Part shown: positions 31,701 to 43,718 of the stretch, in pieces
Numbering within the stretch: the first letter of the stretch is position 1
Layout of the letters: every line of letters begins with the position of its first letter
Assembly (NCBI GenBank): GCA_030220185.1
Contig: JASPKZ010010239.1
Location: 3,422,001 to 3,486,000 of the forward strand
Reading direction: 5' to 3'
Source of the DNA: Diploptera punctata
Lineage: Eukaryota; Arthropoda; Insecta; Blattodea; Blaberidae
Length of the DNA: 64,000 bases
Made by a program: the position numbers and the translations under genes
Notes under the pieces: model-generated
Told to the model about the DNA's origin: nothing
The model's database searches: none
Seen by the model: only the letters and a program-made list of their open reading frames with translations

Positions 31701-32580
31701 ATGTTCTGATTAATAATAAATTGTCAATTTATCTTGTTTTAAAAAAATATACTTTTGTTTTAAATAAATTTCGAAAAGTGTAACTACTCCCTGAACTTGA
31801 ATCGATAGTCACATTTATATATAATTTTATGCACTATCGCATGAAAATTAGTTCATTGATATTTACATTTTTCTAAATGTCGTAAATTCAATCAATGTAC
31901 TTTTGACCATTTTAATAATGTTATGTAAATAAATGATAACAAGTTATTGTGTACTAACCAATCATTATCTGATTTTTATTTAATGGTAAGTGAAAAGAAC
32001 CTCATAATTTATAATTTCGCATGGTAATAAATTTATGTAAATTTTAAACACACGTTGAATGCTATCAGAGTAAATTTTATTTACAGTACCAAGTACATAT
32101 TTAAGTAATTTTTTTTCACATGTAATATACAGCCTTATATTCAAACATAAGGTTTATAGAATGTAGGTTCCATTCTCTTTACCTTCATAATCATTGTATA
32201 TGTTATTTTGCTTACGAAGACTGCTTACGGGAAATCTGATCCAAAGAAATTCCCGGTCGCTCTTGCTTACATTCTACTTCTGCGTATGCGTTTTGTATTC
32301 CTCTCCCACTCACATTAATAGACCAATTAGCTACGTAGAAGCAATCGAGATCAGGAGGCTTTGGGAGTGGGAATAAATGTGAACTTGACCGGCTGTAGTA
32401 TAGAAAAATTAATAAAATATCAGATTTAACAACGAATTAAAATAAGACTAAATATATGAAGCTGTCTAATAATTATTACCATTATATTTTAGTAATGAAT
32501 TTTATTAAGGGTTACAATAAAAATATATTTTCTCTAATTTTTATGACAATTCACATTAACATCACTATAATGCAAATTAT
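31701..32580. other. AT-rich, nothing recognised
   Basis: No structural or coding signal recognised. Confidence 0.4.
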
Positions 32581-33264
32581 CGTAAGTAATGCCACGAGTG
32601 ATTTCCAATTTATCTAGATAATTTGGAAATCAAGAGTAGTATTTGTTAGGATTATTTAACGAATTAAATTAAGCTGTTTACTCACAAATCATTATTTAAA
32701 TATAGTTACTTTAAAATATGTATATATTTAATGTAAACGGCGATGTTTGAAAACAAATGAGAAACGTTTGTCATGCTTCCTTTGTTCATCACTGCAACCA
32801 GATCATATTATTTATTGCCAAATGATCGCAATATTGTAAGAATGCACCCTAGTGGAGAAAAAATGAAACACATCTAAATGTTTATAACTAACATATTATT
32901 GGATTTCTAATGCCCTATGATGTAAATTATATTTTTCTGGAATGTAAGTTCCTGGGAAATAATACGTTTAAGAAAGTGCAAACGGTAGTTTTTTTTTGTG
33001 GTATAATCAATTACTACAAAAGTTTTTCTAGTATATCCCGCAGCAGTATCTGTTTACATTCTGGGAGCCGTATTTCTTAGAGAGTCAGTCACTGCAAAAT
33101 AATGCTCTGGCCTATTCTGAATGTTAAAAAGGGGGAGCTTTCTTTAATATGATAAACATATTTGATAAATCCCTCGTGAAACACGACTGTGATTGGTTGT
33201 AAATCAAAATTCATTGCAACATGATTGGCCATTGACTCCCATTTGGGGCATGAGTTAAATAGTA
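32581..33264 (+). repeat. Hairpin-headed repeat HH, copy 4 (long form)
   Basis: Starts CGTAAGTAATGCCACGAG with the outer hairpin stem only, contains the long-form middle (with additional sequence at ~32880-33090), and ends GAGTTAAATAGTAA. Landmarks GCGATGTTTGAAAACAAATG and CACGACTGTGATTGGTTGTA are conserved. Confidence 0.75.
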
Positions 33265-34329
33265 ATTGTAACGGTTTTATATTCCGTTATATGCATGTCT
33301 TGCACTGTATTATGTCATATTTTGGACCATTGTTGCATAAAACCAAATTTTCTATAAAACACTAAAATCATATTGCAAGATGATTCTTCGATAGTAGGTG
33401 AACATGACAATATAGTACCCTAATATTTGAAGCCTTAACAATTAAAATGTTATTTTATTTTGTTCCAATCGTTACTTTAGTTACCATGGTATTCGCCTAT
33501 TTTTTTTATTATCCAGAACGAATGTTATAGACGTGCGAACATTTTATCATTTTATGTGTGACTTCATTTAAGTAAACGCAATGAAAATTCTCTTGAACAT
33601 GTTATCTTAAATTTAAAGTTTTTCCAGGATATAAATATTTTTCTACAGAAATTTATTCATGGATTACTTCAAATTATCTTCAGTTTTGGACTGATTTTCA
33701 CACTGTAGGGAATGTAAAATTGACATGATATTTTTTTACCATTTATATATACAATTCTCAATTATCGGCTGCAATGTTACCAGTTCTCCTTGTATAATAT
33801 TATCAACATACTTTTATTTCATTTCCTAATTTCATTTTTGCTAAAATGGATTATGTGATTGAAAAATGGAAAAGGAAATATTTCTTACATTTCACATCAT
33901 ATATACAAAGAACCGCATATTTTCTCTCAATGGAATGGATAAAAGAGAGTCCAGTTCATATGAGTATTTCACGGCTGAGAAGACGAGAATCTTGATGAAG
34001 CACTTACCAATATCTTGTTTTTCTCCGCCCCCGCGGCTTTGTCTACTTGAGACCTAGCAACGTGTCACTGTACATTTATTTCATGGCGCTGTAAATCGTT
34101 CAGTATATTGATTGTCGAGAATACGTTCTGAAGAAAGAGCTTCATTTAGTGAAATATTTATTTCTCAGGAGTGGTAATTTAAAATCGAACGAAAGTTGCT
34201 GGTTTCATTCTTGCATTGAAGGCAATTTTTTTTCAATTATTCCTGTACATAGAAGTATAAATTATAAGCTTGTAGATGTATATAGATATATGATACATGA
34301 CAGAAAATATTTGAAGTTCTTGTACGATA
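33265..34329. other. AT-rich, nothing recognised
   Basis: About 1 kb with no recognised repeat or coding signal. Confidence 0.4.
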
Positions 34330-34500
34330 CCCTTTTTGTCTGATTTTGAGTACCCACCTGTCTTCCCATGAACTTCATTTCTCCAACACTGATTCTGCTT
34401 ATATCTCTTTTCCACATAGTCCAAGTTTCGCCTCCATGCTCAAGTATTATTTTAGTCAAGGTTTTATAAACCCTCGCTCTTCTACGTCTCTAATGCTTTG
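34330..34500 (-). mobile_element. LINE ORF2 fragment, minus strand
   Basis: The minus strand reads YKTLTKIILEHGGETWTMWK then RDISRISVGEMKFMGR. This matches the conserved post-RT segment (YGSETWTL..K, then E.KFLRR) of non-LTR retrotransposons. It is very short and isolated. Confidence 0.55.
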
Positions 34501-34649
34501 AAAACACTTAATTTTCCCATGAATTTATTAACATAATGTAATTTACCTGAATTTAATCTTTATCATAATTAACAAACCCTAAATAATTTAATGGAGACAG
34601 TGCCATGTAAATGTACTATAAAATTATAATAGATAAGTCTGCATATTAT

Positions 34650-34651
34650 TA

Positions 34652-34685
<34 letters not shown>

Positions 34686-34700
34686 CATCATCATCATAGT
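34650..34700. repeat. (ATT)n/(CAT)n tract, tail of the LINE fragment at 34701
   Basis: Directly follows, on the minus strand, the stop codon of the LINE C-terminus, so it is probably that element's own 3' tail. Confidence 0.7.
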
Positions 34701-35095
34701 ACATTCACGAATTTAGGCCATTTGCTGACCTGTTTCGGCCTCAAGAGAAACACCATCCAAAAGTCTTTTGAGTAGACGTCCTGGTCTTCTTCTTCCTGCA
34801 GGTTGATATCTTAACATTTGTTTGGGTATTCTGTGATCTTCCATTCGATGAACATGTTGCATCCATCTTGACTTATAATCAGAAATTTTGTTTTCTACAG
34901 ATTCCATGTGTAATTCTTCTAAGATGTCTTCATTTTTTTTTTGTGATCTAGTAGTGTGTATCCTGCAGTCCTCCGAAGATATCTCATTTCAGCAGATCTA
35001 AGTCTCTGTATATCCTTCTGTTTCAACGTCCATACTTCGCTACCATACAAAAGAGTTGGAAGAGCCAGTGTTTTATACACTTTCATTCTTGAATG
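34701..35095 (-). mobile_element. LINE ORF2 C-terminus with trinucleotide tail, minus strand
   Basis: From ~35080 down, the minus strand reads KVYKTLALPTLLYGSEVWTL, QKDIQRLRSAEMRYLRR, a short gap, then SRWMQHVHRMEDHRIPKQML and RRRPGRLLKRLLDG, with a stop near 34713. This is the complete post-RT C-terminal domain of a non-LTR retrotransposon with a very short 3' UTR. One frameshift lies near 34920. Confidence 0.75.
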
Positions 35096-35096
35096 C

Positions 35097-35097
<1 letters not shown>

Positions 35098-35142
<45 letters not shown>

Positions 35143-35406
35143 CATCATCATCATCATCATCATTATTAGTATTATTATTATTATTATTATATTATCATCA
35201 TCATTATTATAAATAGATCATCGGTTGATTAATGTCTTTGACATCGTCCGATTCCCAATAACCAATTTTGTCGGTTCATCCAATCTCCTGGTATTAGATG
35301 TTTCTCCTTCATGTATAAATATATTCCCTGACCCTAGGAGATTTTAGCTCTTGCTCTGCCTCGTCTTACTTCAGGTTTCCATTCCAAAACAGATTTTGGT
35401 AGCCGA

Positions 35407-35450
<44 letters not shown>

Positions 35451-35665
35451 TATTATTATCATCATCACCATCATTATTATAGATAGATCATCGGTTGATT
35501 AATGTCTTTGACATCGTCCGATTCCCAATAACCAATTTTGTCGGTTCATCCAATCTCCTGGTATTAGATGTTTCTCCTTCATGTATAAATATATTCCCTG
35601 ACCCTAGGAGATTTTAGCTCTTGCTCTGCCTCGTCTTCCTTCAGGTTTCCATTCCAAAACAGATT

Positions 35666-35711
<46 letters not shown>
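35098..35711 (-). repeat. 270-bp tandem duplication: LINE 3' end plus ATT microsatellites
   Basis: The segment AAATAGATCATCGGTTGATT onward (35211-35397) recurs almost unchanged at 35481-35666, a 270-bp period with ATT/ATC microsatellites (35098-35206, 35407-35480, 35666-35711) between and around. On the minus strand the unit reads SVLEWKPEVRRGRARAK, then GDWMNRQNWLLG, a LINE C-terminal signature. It was probably duplicated by unequal exchange or slippage within the microsatellite. Confidence 0.75.
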
Positions 35712-36779
35712 GATTGATTCTCCAAACTGTACATTTCATTGTATCGCACCTAAGGTACATTAGAGTTACAGTTCACAACTTAACATAATACAAGATAGGC
35801 TATTAAAAATTGTGAAATGTTGGAAAAATATGGCTAATGACGTAATGAGCATGTGAGAACTATTAACACAACATATTCTAAAATAATTTAATGAATGGAA
35901 CACTGTAGTTCAAGTTACATTTTCCAGAATGTGACATACAGTTCGTACATTTTCACCACATGTACAGCGCGCATATTAACAAGATTAATTATAAATATTA
36001 AACTATGTAGATAGAAACAGGGAGATGTCTGACAATAATATAAACAGTCACGATTGGTAATGACACATCTGGCATAAATAGGCTATTATTCTCCGACCTT
36101 AAGAAATATTCTGGAAACTAATTTTAAATAAACTTCATGTCGTGATTAGACACGGAAGAGTGCTCGGAAAAAACATGTCCCTTCCAGGTGGAGATTTCTT
36201 TGAATTTGAAATGTGTTTGTAATTTAATAGCTGCGCAGAACAAGATTGTAACCCTCTTTTTTTCAGAGTTCATTTTTGCATGAAAAAGTTCCCACATGCC
36301 ATTGAAACCTTTTTCAACATAAAATTTAACATGTTGAATATTAGGCTAACAACGTTGTTCTGGACGACTATTTGATTAAAAAGTAATATCCAGAAAAAAA
36401 TAGCCTAAATCATTTGTAATGATATGTTATGGTAGAGGTTTGAAGTATGGACAGTGAGGTTAACCACCAGAGAAGAGAAATAGAGAAGTAAAGTAATTGT
36501 GGGGAGCAGGTGCGCTGGGAAAGTAAACCAAATTAAGCGCGCGCACTTTTCGTGCATTGCATTTACTGACATGTATGTTACTACCACGTTTGATGTACAG
36601 ACAGGCATTGTCTGTTTCATAGCCAGTCATGTCATAATAGATTGTTCGCACACTCACAAAATTCTACGATAAATTCCAATTAAATATTTTTTATCATTAT
36701 GCCCTTATTTAATCATCATATCTGGCCACTTAAACTTCTTCCTTAGAAGAAAATGAACATATTAATTTCAGCCACTACA
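35712..36779. other. Unrecognised 1 kb
   Basis: No repeat ends or coding signal recognised; a weakly GC-richer stretch (36480-36560) contains AGCGCGCGCAC. Confidence 0.35.
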
Positions 36780-36787
36780 GTAATTAG

Positions 36788-37544
36788 TAGGGCTAGGATT
36801 TTTATGACCTAAAAACCACGGAAATATGCAAAAAAAAATATATATATGCAGTTATGACCTAAAATTTACAAACATATGCACTATAACATAACAATATGAC
36901 CTATAATAATGTAATAATTTCAATTTTCAAATCAAGTATTCAATCAGTTCATGATAATTAAAATGTATCTAAAAATAACATGCAAATGACAAGCAAATTA
37001 ATTATGGAATGTGATATTGTTGCATGCTTTTATTTTATAGCTAACTGCTTGTCACGAGATAATACATAAATATTTGCTCAGATATATACGTAAGGGAAAG
37101 TCCATACTGTGAATTGAAGCGAAATAGGAGAGGAAGATAGATTTTACAAGAAACAAAATTCTGAGAAATTTAACAACTCAACACAGAAGAAAGAAATTGT
37201 ACGATAAAAAGTTATTTACTTCATAAAAGAGTGAAAATGTGAAGAATATGATCAATAATTGCTATAATATGCTCTGCCACATATGTTGTTGTTGTTGTCT
37301 AATGCGCTGCATCTAGCACTGAAATCATTAGCAGTCTTGCTCTCCAATACTTTGAGGTCTAGGAATCTTCATGTTTGAGAGCGGTACAATTGTTCAGCTC
37401 TGTCACATATAAATGGCCAAATATGCATAAATATGACTTAAGAAAGTACTTTAATTAGTGTTTGTATAAAAAGCATTTATGTATATTTAAGAAACATATC
37501 ACTCTTACCAAAAAATAAACCATATCATAAAAATCCTAGCCCTA
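36788..37544. mobile_element. hAT-like MITE with 8-bp target duplication
   Basis: The perfect 20-bp TIR TAGGGCTAGGATTTTTATGA opens the element; its complement ends it at 37544. Flanks GTAATTAG (36780-36787) and GTAACTAG (37545-37552) are an 8-bp target duplication with one difference. An 8-bp duplication with TAGGG/CAGGG ends is the hAT pattern. The 757-bp interior has no transposase; it contains a GC-richer patch with GTTGTTGTTGTCTAATGCGC near 37288. Confidence 0.8.
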
Positions 37545-37636
37545 GTAACTAGATACTCACTTCTGAGTACTGATTGTTCGAGGCTTTTGTATCAATTCAC
37601 TTTTTCTGAACTATAAAGTATGTGTTTCCTGATATG

Positions 37637-37879
37637 AATTATATAATGTTTACCTGGTACGTCAGTCGTCCTCAACTAAATTATTAAACTTCTTCAAGTT
37701 ATTCTAATATTAGAATAACTTGAAGTCGTCCTCAACTGATTTATTAAACTTCTTCTAATATTAGAATAACTTGAAGTCGTCCTCAACTGATTTATTAAAC
37801 TTCTTCTAATATTAGAATAACTTGAAGTTTAATAATTTAGTTGAGGGCGACTGACTTACCAGGTAAAAATGATATAATT
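37637..37879. repeat. Nested palindrome with internal tandem units
   Basis: The arms starting AATTATATAATGTTTACCTGGT on the left and ending with the near-complement on the right pair over ~65 bases. Inside, the segment GTCGTCCTCAAC..TTCTAATATTAGAATAAC recurs at 37665, 37725 and 37776 (spacings 60 and 51), and each unit contains the perfect mini-palindrome TTCTAATATTAGAA. It folds into a long hairpin with several alternative registers. No target duplication was identified. Confidence 0.8.
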
Positions 37880-38069
37880 AACATCTTATTACATAACTTC
37901 AACGCTGCTTTAATATGAATTTCAAAAGTGATGACTTTGATATAATAATAGCCTAAACATTGTTGGTATTATTTCGAAACACTCTTCATGTTATGCTATA
38001 TCAGATATACCGTAGGCCTAAATACAGTTCTTTGCAAAAAAAGATATAGCCCTACTGGATTTTTAAATC

Positions 38070-38113
<44 letters not shown>

Positions 38114-38155
38114 TAATAATAATAATAATAAATAATAATAATAATAACGATAATA
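38070..38155. repeat. (AAT)n microsatellite
   Basis: Near-continuous AAT units with small interruptions. Confidence 0.9.
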
Positions 38156-38209
38156 ACTATAAATATTCTCTATTATTTTCGGTTTAACCTATCCCTTTAA
38201 TGTGCCCCA

Positions 38210-38565
38210 TGCCACCGGGACCTTATAGTGACACGACCTGTTTGGAGATGATTTTAAATTTTGGATCACATACAATCTTCTAGATCACACAAGGATATGC
38301 AGGTCCTCCAGGAATAAGAGATCAGCTCAATATGGGGCTACTACCAAAACACCACTACAATTAAGAAGACGCGTCATACTCACATATTAATAGTAAACAA
38401 GGCGGGTATGATAGGATGATAAGATGACCAAATGGTGTTCGTGGATTATTTGGGCCTTTAAGCCCTCCGGCATTTGACTTACAGATGAGAGAAAACCCCG
38501 GAAAAAATATCTCCCAGGCAAGTTGTACCGACCGGCGATAAAAACAGGGGCCGCTACGTACGACG
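38210..38565 (-). repeat. SINE1 long variant, minus strand
   Basis: The head region near 38540-38565 is decayed (complement of GACCGGCGATAAAAACAGGGG). The body has TTTGACTTACAGATGAGAG and TTATTTGGGCCTTTAAG. Sequence to the left (GGACCTTATAGTGACACG, TCACACAAGGATATGCAGG) is shared with 8540-8610 and 56335-56400. Confidence 0.5.
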
Positions 38566-38599
38566 AAAAGATAATAATAATAATAATATTAATAATCTA

Positions 38600-39780
38600 T
38601 CTCACTGGCACTATCAAACCCGTAGGTTCATGGCCGCGCTGACATAAGCTAATCATATATCTCTATCCTGTGCTAATGTTTTCCAATTCTCCCCTATATA
38701 ATTTACTTCCCTCAAATCATGGTTCATGTAATTCTCCCATCTCATTCTTAATCTAGCAACTTGGCATTTTTCTAGTTATCCTACAAGAATATTCAATGCA
38801 CTTCTTTCATTCCCCATTCTTGCCTGACGTCCTGCCATCGCAGTCTATGAGACTTAACTGTTCTATAAAGCTTATATCTGGCTTCCTAGAAAGACCATGT
38901 ACCTCACTGTTTAGCAGTCTCCTCCATTCCCGTGTCTTTTCATCTCTCTTTGATCCAAAAATGTTCCTAATAACTTTATTCTCAAATACTCGTAATCCCC
39001 TTTCCTTCTTTAAAGTAACAATCTATGTTTCGCATCCATATAATAAAACTGGTAGAATAAGTTTTATATATTTTCAGTTTAACTTTTTTTTTTCTTTTTT
39101 TGAAAGTCGTCCCTGTAATATACAATAGCATGCATTTCCATAAATGAGCCAATGTTTAATTTCTTTGTGCATCTCATTCCTATTTATGATTATTGTTCCT
39201 AGGTATTTGAATTCAGCCACTTATTCAAAATTGCTCTCATTTTTCATTAGCTGTCCATTTCCATTATATAATGTATTTCTATGGTTGACCATATATTTGG
39301 TTTTATTGATGTTTACTACCAGTCAACATTTCTTAGCGTTACTGAGTGAGTGGTGTGTTGGCCCTAAGTATCTCCTCGCTATCGCCGATAGTACTACATG
39401 ATCAGCATAAAATAGCAGCTTATTAATTCCTTGAGTTGCAGTTCTTAAAGATTTTGTGGCATTCTCTTGTACAAAATTAAATAGTAGAGGAGATAGTGTA
39501 TCTCCTTGCTTTAACCCGTTGTTAATTTCAAAGGTATTAGAAAACTGTTTGTCTAGACGCACCCTACTGTGCCATTTAGACACATTCGTGCAAGTCTAAC
39601 GTTTTAGGAATTCTGAACTGCAGCAGGATACTATATAACTTTTGCCACTTAATTAAATCGTATACCTTTTTTAAGTCCACATATAGTTTATGTACAGCAC
39701 AATTACATTCCCATTTCTAAAATCGGTCTTATACTAAAATATCTGATCTGTTGTAGACCTGTATCTTCTAAATCCACATT
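38600..39780 (-). mobile_element. LINE2 3' half, minus strand
   Basis: From ~39779 the complement reads GFRRYRSTTDQI, YDLIKWQKLYSIL (motif A region), SNTFEINNGLKQGDTLSPLL (~39530) and the active site LLFYADHVVLS (~39420; a His replaces the second Asp of YADD). It continues through the C-terminal region to the family 3' end CGGGTTTGATAGTGCCAGTG at 38601. Multiple stops and shifts are present. It is 5'-truncated exactly at a (TAA)n tract. Confidence 0.8.
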
Positions 39781-39781
39781 A

Positions 39782-39824
<43 letters not shown>
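39781..39824. repeat. (AAT)n microsatellite
   Basis: Separates the LINE2 copy from the next fragment. Confidence 0.9.
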
Positions 39825-39833
39825 TCTTACTAC

Positions 39834-40010
39834 GTCCAATGTTTAATTTTTATATTCTTCATCCAGGCATTTGTATCTTGTGACTCATCCTCCTGTAGAT
39901 TTTCTGTTCATCAGCGCCATTATTCCTTCCATCCTAGCTCTCCAAGGGTTCCTTCAAATTCTCTCCCAATTTGGCCGACTTACTGACAACGTATTAATAA
40001 TATTAGGGTC
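39834..40010 (-). mobile_element. Possible non-LTR element 3' end, minus strand
   Basis: A block of higher complexity between two AAT microsatellites. The complement contains GGAGAGCTAGGATGGAAGG, GGAGGATGAGTCACAAG and GGACGTAGTAAGATA and then runs into (TTA/ATT)n. The layout suggests a 3' UTR with a trinucleotide tail; no coding remains. Confidence 0.35.
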
Positions 40011-40012
<2 letters not shown>

Positions 40013-40067
<55 letters not shown>

Positions 40068-40068
40068 T
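40013..40068. repeat. (AAT)n microsatellite
   Basis: About 17 AAT units. Confidence 0.9.
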
Positions 40069-40859
40069 CCGGTCAGCTGCTTATTAACGTTACTAACGAA
40101 ATAAATTATTCTTGTTTAATTTCGCGGCTTACTATATTTTCAACGTGACATTATCTACCGTCATTCCAACTACTTTCCGAGTGTATCAGTCTTCCTCAGT
40201 TAGGAAAGGTAATATAAAATGGTACTTTTATAATAAGAATTCCTCAATAATAATCAATAACAGGTGTTCCTCAATAATAAGCATTCCTCAATTAGGAAGA
40301 CTGATATAAAAAGATGCTTACATTAATATTTTAAAAAATAATACATAATCTCAATTGTGATTGCAATGAATTTTAGAAATAGGCCTAATGATAAAGTAGA
40401 CAAAGTTACGTACATAGCATTGGATTATGTATTAATCAAAATGAATTTCGCAGTCATTGGTAGTTTCACTCTTATTTTAAAAGTCTCAATTATTGATCAT
40501 CGAGTAGGCTGAGGTAGACCTACAATTTAAATAAAATGAAGTTCCCATTAATCCGATTTGGACAGACGCAAGGCTATCCGGATTATGGAAATGCATCAGG
40601 AAATGGTTCGTGGAAGCTCCTAGATTCTTATTTTGCATGTTGTTTTGATACACACCTATATCAGATAAATTAATATAAATCATGTTGGATGGGTGTTGGC
40701 TACACTGTCACGTCATGATATCGTTATACTAATTTAGCGTTTCTCATCCAGGCTTACCAATTAGTCTTGGGTAAAATGTTATGGCAATTAGAAATTATCT
40801 AATTTAGAATATTTTTAAAATTTTACGTTCCAAATAATTTGACTCAAGCGGTAATATTT
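40069..40859. other. AT-rich; small inverted repeat at 40184-40308
   Basis: TATCAGTCTTCCT at ~40185 pairs with AGGAAGACTGATA at ~40296; AATTCCTCAATAATAA-type units lie between. Otherwise nothing recognised. Confidence 0.4.
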
Positions 40860-41345
40860 GAAAATCTTATTCGGAAGGTCCCGGTTCAAATTCCGGTGGC
40901 GACTAGCTTGACAATTTTTTCCTGGTTTCGCTAATACGTCTAGGTAAATCTGATTTGTAATTTCATTACCAGGACTACTACAGCATGTCCCGCGCGATAA
41001 AATAGCGTTTAAGTCTTCCTTCCTTGGAGTAGAGCTTGGCTTTAGTTGGTTCCAGTCCGCATGAGGGGAAGAAATTATCTCATGGAATTTTGGCTAGTAT
41101 GAGATCGATGTCAACACAACATTATAATGCATTTAAATAGCTTAAATAAGTAGCGGCTGATGTTGAGAAATCCGACTATAACGACAGAGGGGGTCTAACA
41201 TACTGACCCCATGTCACCCCTATACTGGCTGGTTGATCGTCCACCTCTGTGATTAATACATTTGAATATGATGCCAGCAGCCGACATAAATCTTCTGGCG
41301 CCATCATAGCACTGGAGTCAACAGCCTCTAACTGAAAATAGTAAC
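40860..41345 (+). repeat. Probable tRNA-derived SINE
   Basis: B-box GGTTCAAATTCCGG at ~40883, then a ~450-base body with CCAGGACTACTACAGCATG, AAATAAGTAGCGGCTGATG, CTGACCCCATGTCACCCC and TGGTTGATCGTCCACCTC. The A-box side is weak. No second copy lies in this window, so boundaries are approximate. Confidence 0.4.
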
Positions 41346-41410
41346 AGTCTACGTTCTGGAGATATAGACGGCTGTCACTTAAAGTCTGGCTGATATCTCG
41401 TGCCGATTGT

Positions 41411-42546
41411 CATAAGTAATGCCACGAGTGATTTCCAAATTATCGATAAATTCACGACTCACGAAGTGAGGAGTGAATTTATCTAGAGAATTTGTAAATC
41501 AAGAGTGACATTTGTTAGGACTATTTAACGAATAAAATTAAGCTGTTTACTCACAAATCATTATTTAACTACAGTTATTTTAAAATATGTATATATTTAA
41601 TGAAAACGGCGATGTTTGAAAACAAATGAGAAACGATAGGTACGCTTCTAGTGCTTCTTTTATCATAAGTAATGCCACGAGTGATTTCCAAATTATCGAT
41701 AAATTCACGACTCACGAAGTGAGGAGTGAATTTATCTAGAGAATTTGTAAATCAAGAGTGACATTTGTTAGGATTATTTAACGAACAAAATTAAGCTGTT
41801 TACTCACAAATCATTATTTAACTATAGTTATTTTAAAATATGTATATATTTAATGAAAACGGCGATGTTTGAAAACAAATGAGAAACGATAGGTACGCTT
41901 CTAGTGCTTCTTTTATCATAAGTAATGCCACGAGTGATTTCCAAATTATCGATAAATTCACGACTCACGAAGTGAGGAGTGAATTTATCTAGAGAATTTG
42001 TAAATCAAGAGTGACATTTGTTAGGACTATTTAACGAATAAAATTAAGCTGTTTACTCACAAATCTTTATTTAACTATAGTTATTTTAAAATATTTACAT
42101 ATTTAATGTAAACGGCGATGTTTGAAAACAAATGAGAAACGATAGGTACGCTTCTACTGCTTCTTTTGTTTATCACTGCAACCAGATCATACTATTTATT
42201 GCCAAAGGAACGCAATTTTGTAAGGAGGAGCTTTCTTTAATATGGTAATTATAAATCTGATAAATATTTGGTGAAACACGACTCTGATTGGTTGTAAAAC
42301 AAAAATCATTGAAACGTGATTGGTCATTGACTCCCATTTGGGGCACGAGTTAAATAGTCACTGCAACCAGATCATACTATTTATTGCCAAAGGAACGCAA
42401 TATTGTAAAGGAGGAGCTTTCTTTAATATGGTAATTATAACACTGATAAATATTTGGTGAAACACGACTCTGATTGGTTGTAAAACAGAAATCATTGAAA
42501 CGTGATTGGTCATTGACTCCCATTTGGGGCTTGAGTTAAATAGTCA
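41411..42546 (+). repeat. Hairpin-headed repeat HH, copy 5: tandemly amplified short form
   Basis: The 5' part of the short form (hairpin with both stems, through CGCTTCTAGTGCTTC) occurs three times with starts at 41411, 41664 and 41917, an exact 253-bp period. The third unit runs on into a complete short-form element. Its 3' part is duplicated too: CACTGCAACCAGATCATACT occurs at 42174 and 42359, a 185-bp period, and both copies end in TAAATAGTCA. Units are nearly identical, so amplification is recent. Each unit holds the ~100-bp palindrome. Confidence 0.9.
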
Positions 42547-42932
42547 AAAAAAGACGCCAGCCTTAACATTCTACTGTCCCAATAGCCTTATAAGACCTTG
42601 CAATAGTGCTATTTTAGCCTTACCATTTCATCATATTAACCATTTCGTAACATTAAATGAAAATAAAAATTAATTGAATATACGTTATATAATAAAAGCG
42701 TCTTTAAAAACCTAGCGTATTTTTGGCAGTGCCATCCGTTTTCTAAGGAATGTATATAATTAGAAGGCAGCGCATTTTCGTTCCGATACAAGATAGGAGG
42801 TTTCAGGGTTCAAACTGTGTGCCTGAAGGTTTGTCAGGTCACTACCACAGGTAGAGCTCGGTACATAATAATGATAGATAACTTGATGTTTTACATACAC
42901 AATGTTGACAATGGACAACCAATATTTACTAA
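42547..42932. other. Unrecognised
   Basis: AT-rich with a short GC-richer part (42770-42860), without recognised features. Confidence 0.35.
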
Positions 42933-43522
42933 GACTATTTAAACTCATGTCGAAAATGGTAGTCAATGACCAATCACGTTTCAATTAATTATGTTTTACA
43001 CCAATGACAGTCGTGTTTCACCTCGCTCTTTATCGATTTCTCTTTATCAGCTCCTGCTTTTGTGATAAAGAAAGCTCCTCCTTTTTTAATATTCTGAACA
43101 GGTTAGACAATTATTTTTCTCCTACAAATACATCGAATATAACAAATAATGAATAGATTCAGTGATTGTACTGAGTTGTTTATTCAAAATATAAATGATT
43201 AACCTATAATGTTGATTATAATAGTTTGGTGTGTTTCATTATTTCTCCACTAGAGTGCATTCTTACAATATTGCGATCCTATTTGGCAATAAATAATATG
43301 ATCGAGTTGCAGTGAATATACATAACCTCACATTTCTAATTTGTTTTCAAACATCGCCGTTTACATTAACTATATAAATATTTTAAAAGACCGGTAACTA
43401 TATCCAAATAATTATTTTTTAGTAAAGAGCTTAATTTTATTCGTTAAATAGTCCTAACAAATGCCACTCTTGATTTCCAAATTCACTAGATAAATTGGAA
43501 ATCACTCGTAGCATTACTTATG
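42933..43522 (-). repeat. Hairpin-headed repeat HH, copy 6 (long form), minus strand
   Basis: An inverted long-form copy: starts GACTATTTAAACTCATG and ends GGAAATCACTCGTAGCATTAC followed by TTATG. It lies ~390 bases from the amplified array at 41411-42546, in opposite orientation. Confidence 0.75.
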
Positions 43523-43718
43523 CTTATGGCTCGTCTGTGGGTACATTGTATTTGCAGTTTTAAACTGATTATACATTCAAGTGGCATAATAAATGCACAA
43601 AAAGAAATTGCTCGATCCTCTCTACTTTCGGGAACCAAAAGGCGCTGCCTGATAATTAGATACCAGCTAGATTTGTATTAAAGAACGATGAAATAACATC
43701 CATAATAGTAATGCTAGT

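Noticed and set aside
41150..41340. Possible gene because of GC-richer, less repetitive sequence
   Set aside because: It follows a tRNA-like B-box, contains words typical of dispersed repeats and has no sustained open frame; treated as SINE body.
41411..42546. Possible CRISPR-like array because of regular palindromic repeats
   Set aside because: Units are 253 bp of near-identical sequence without spacers, in an insect-like genome; it is a tandemly amplified interspersed repeat.
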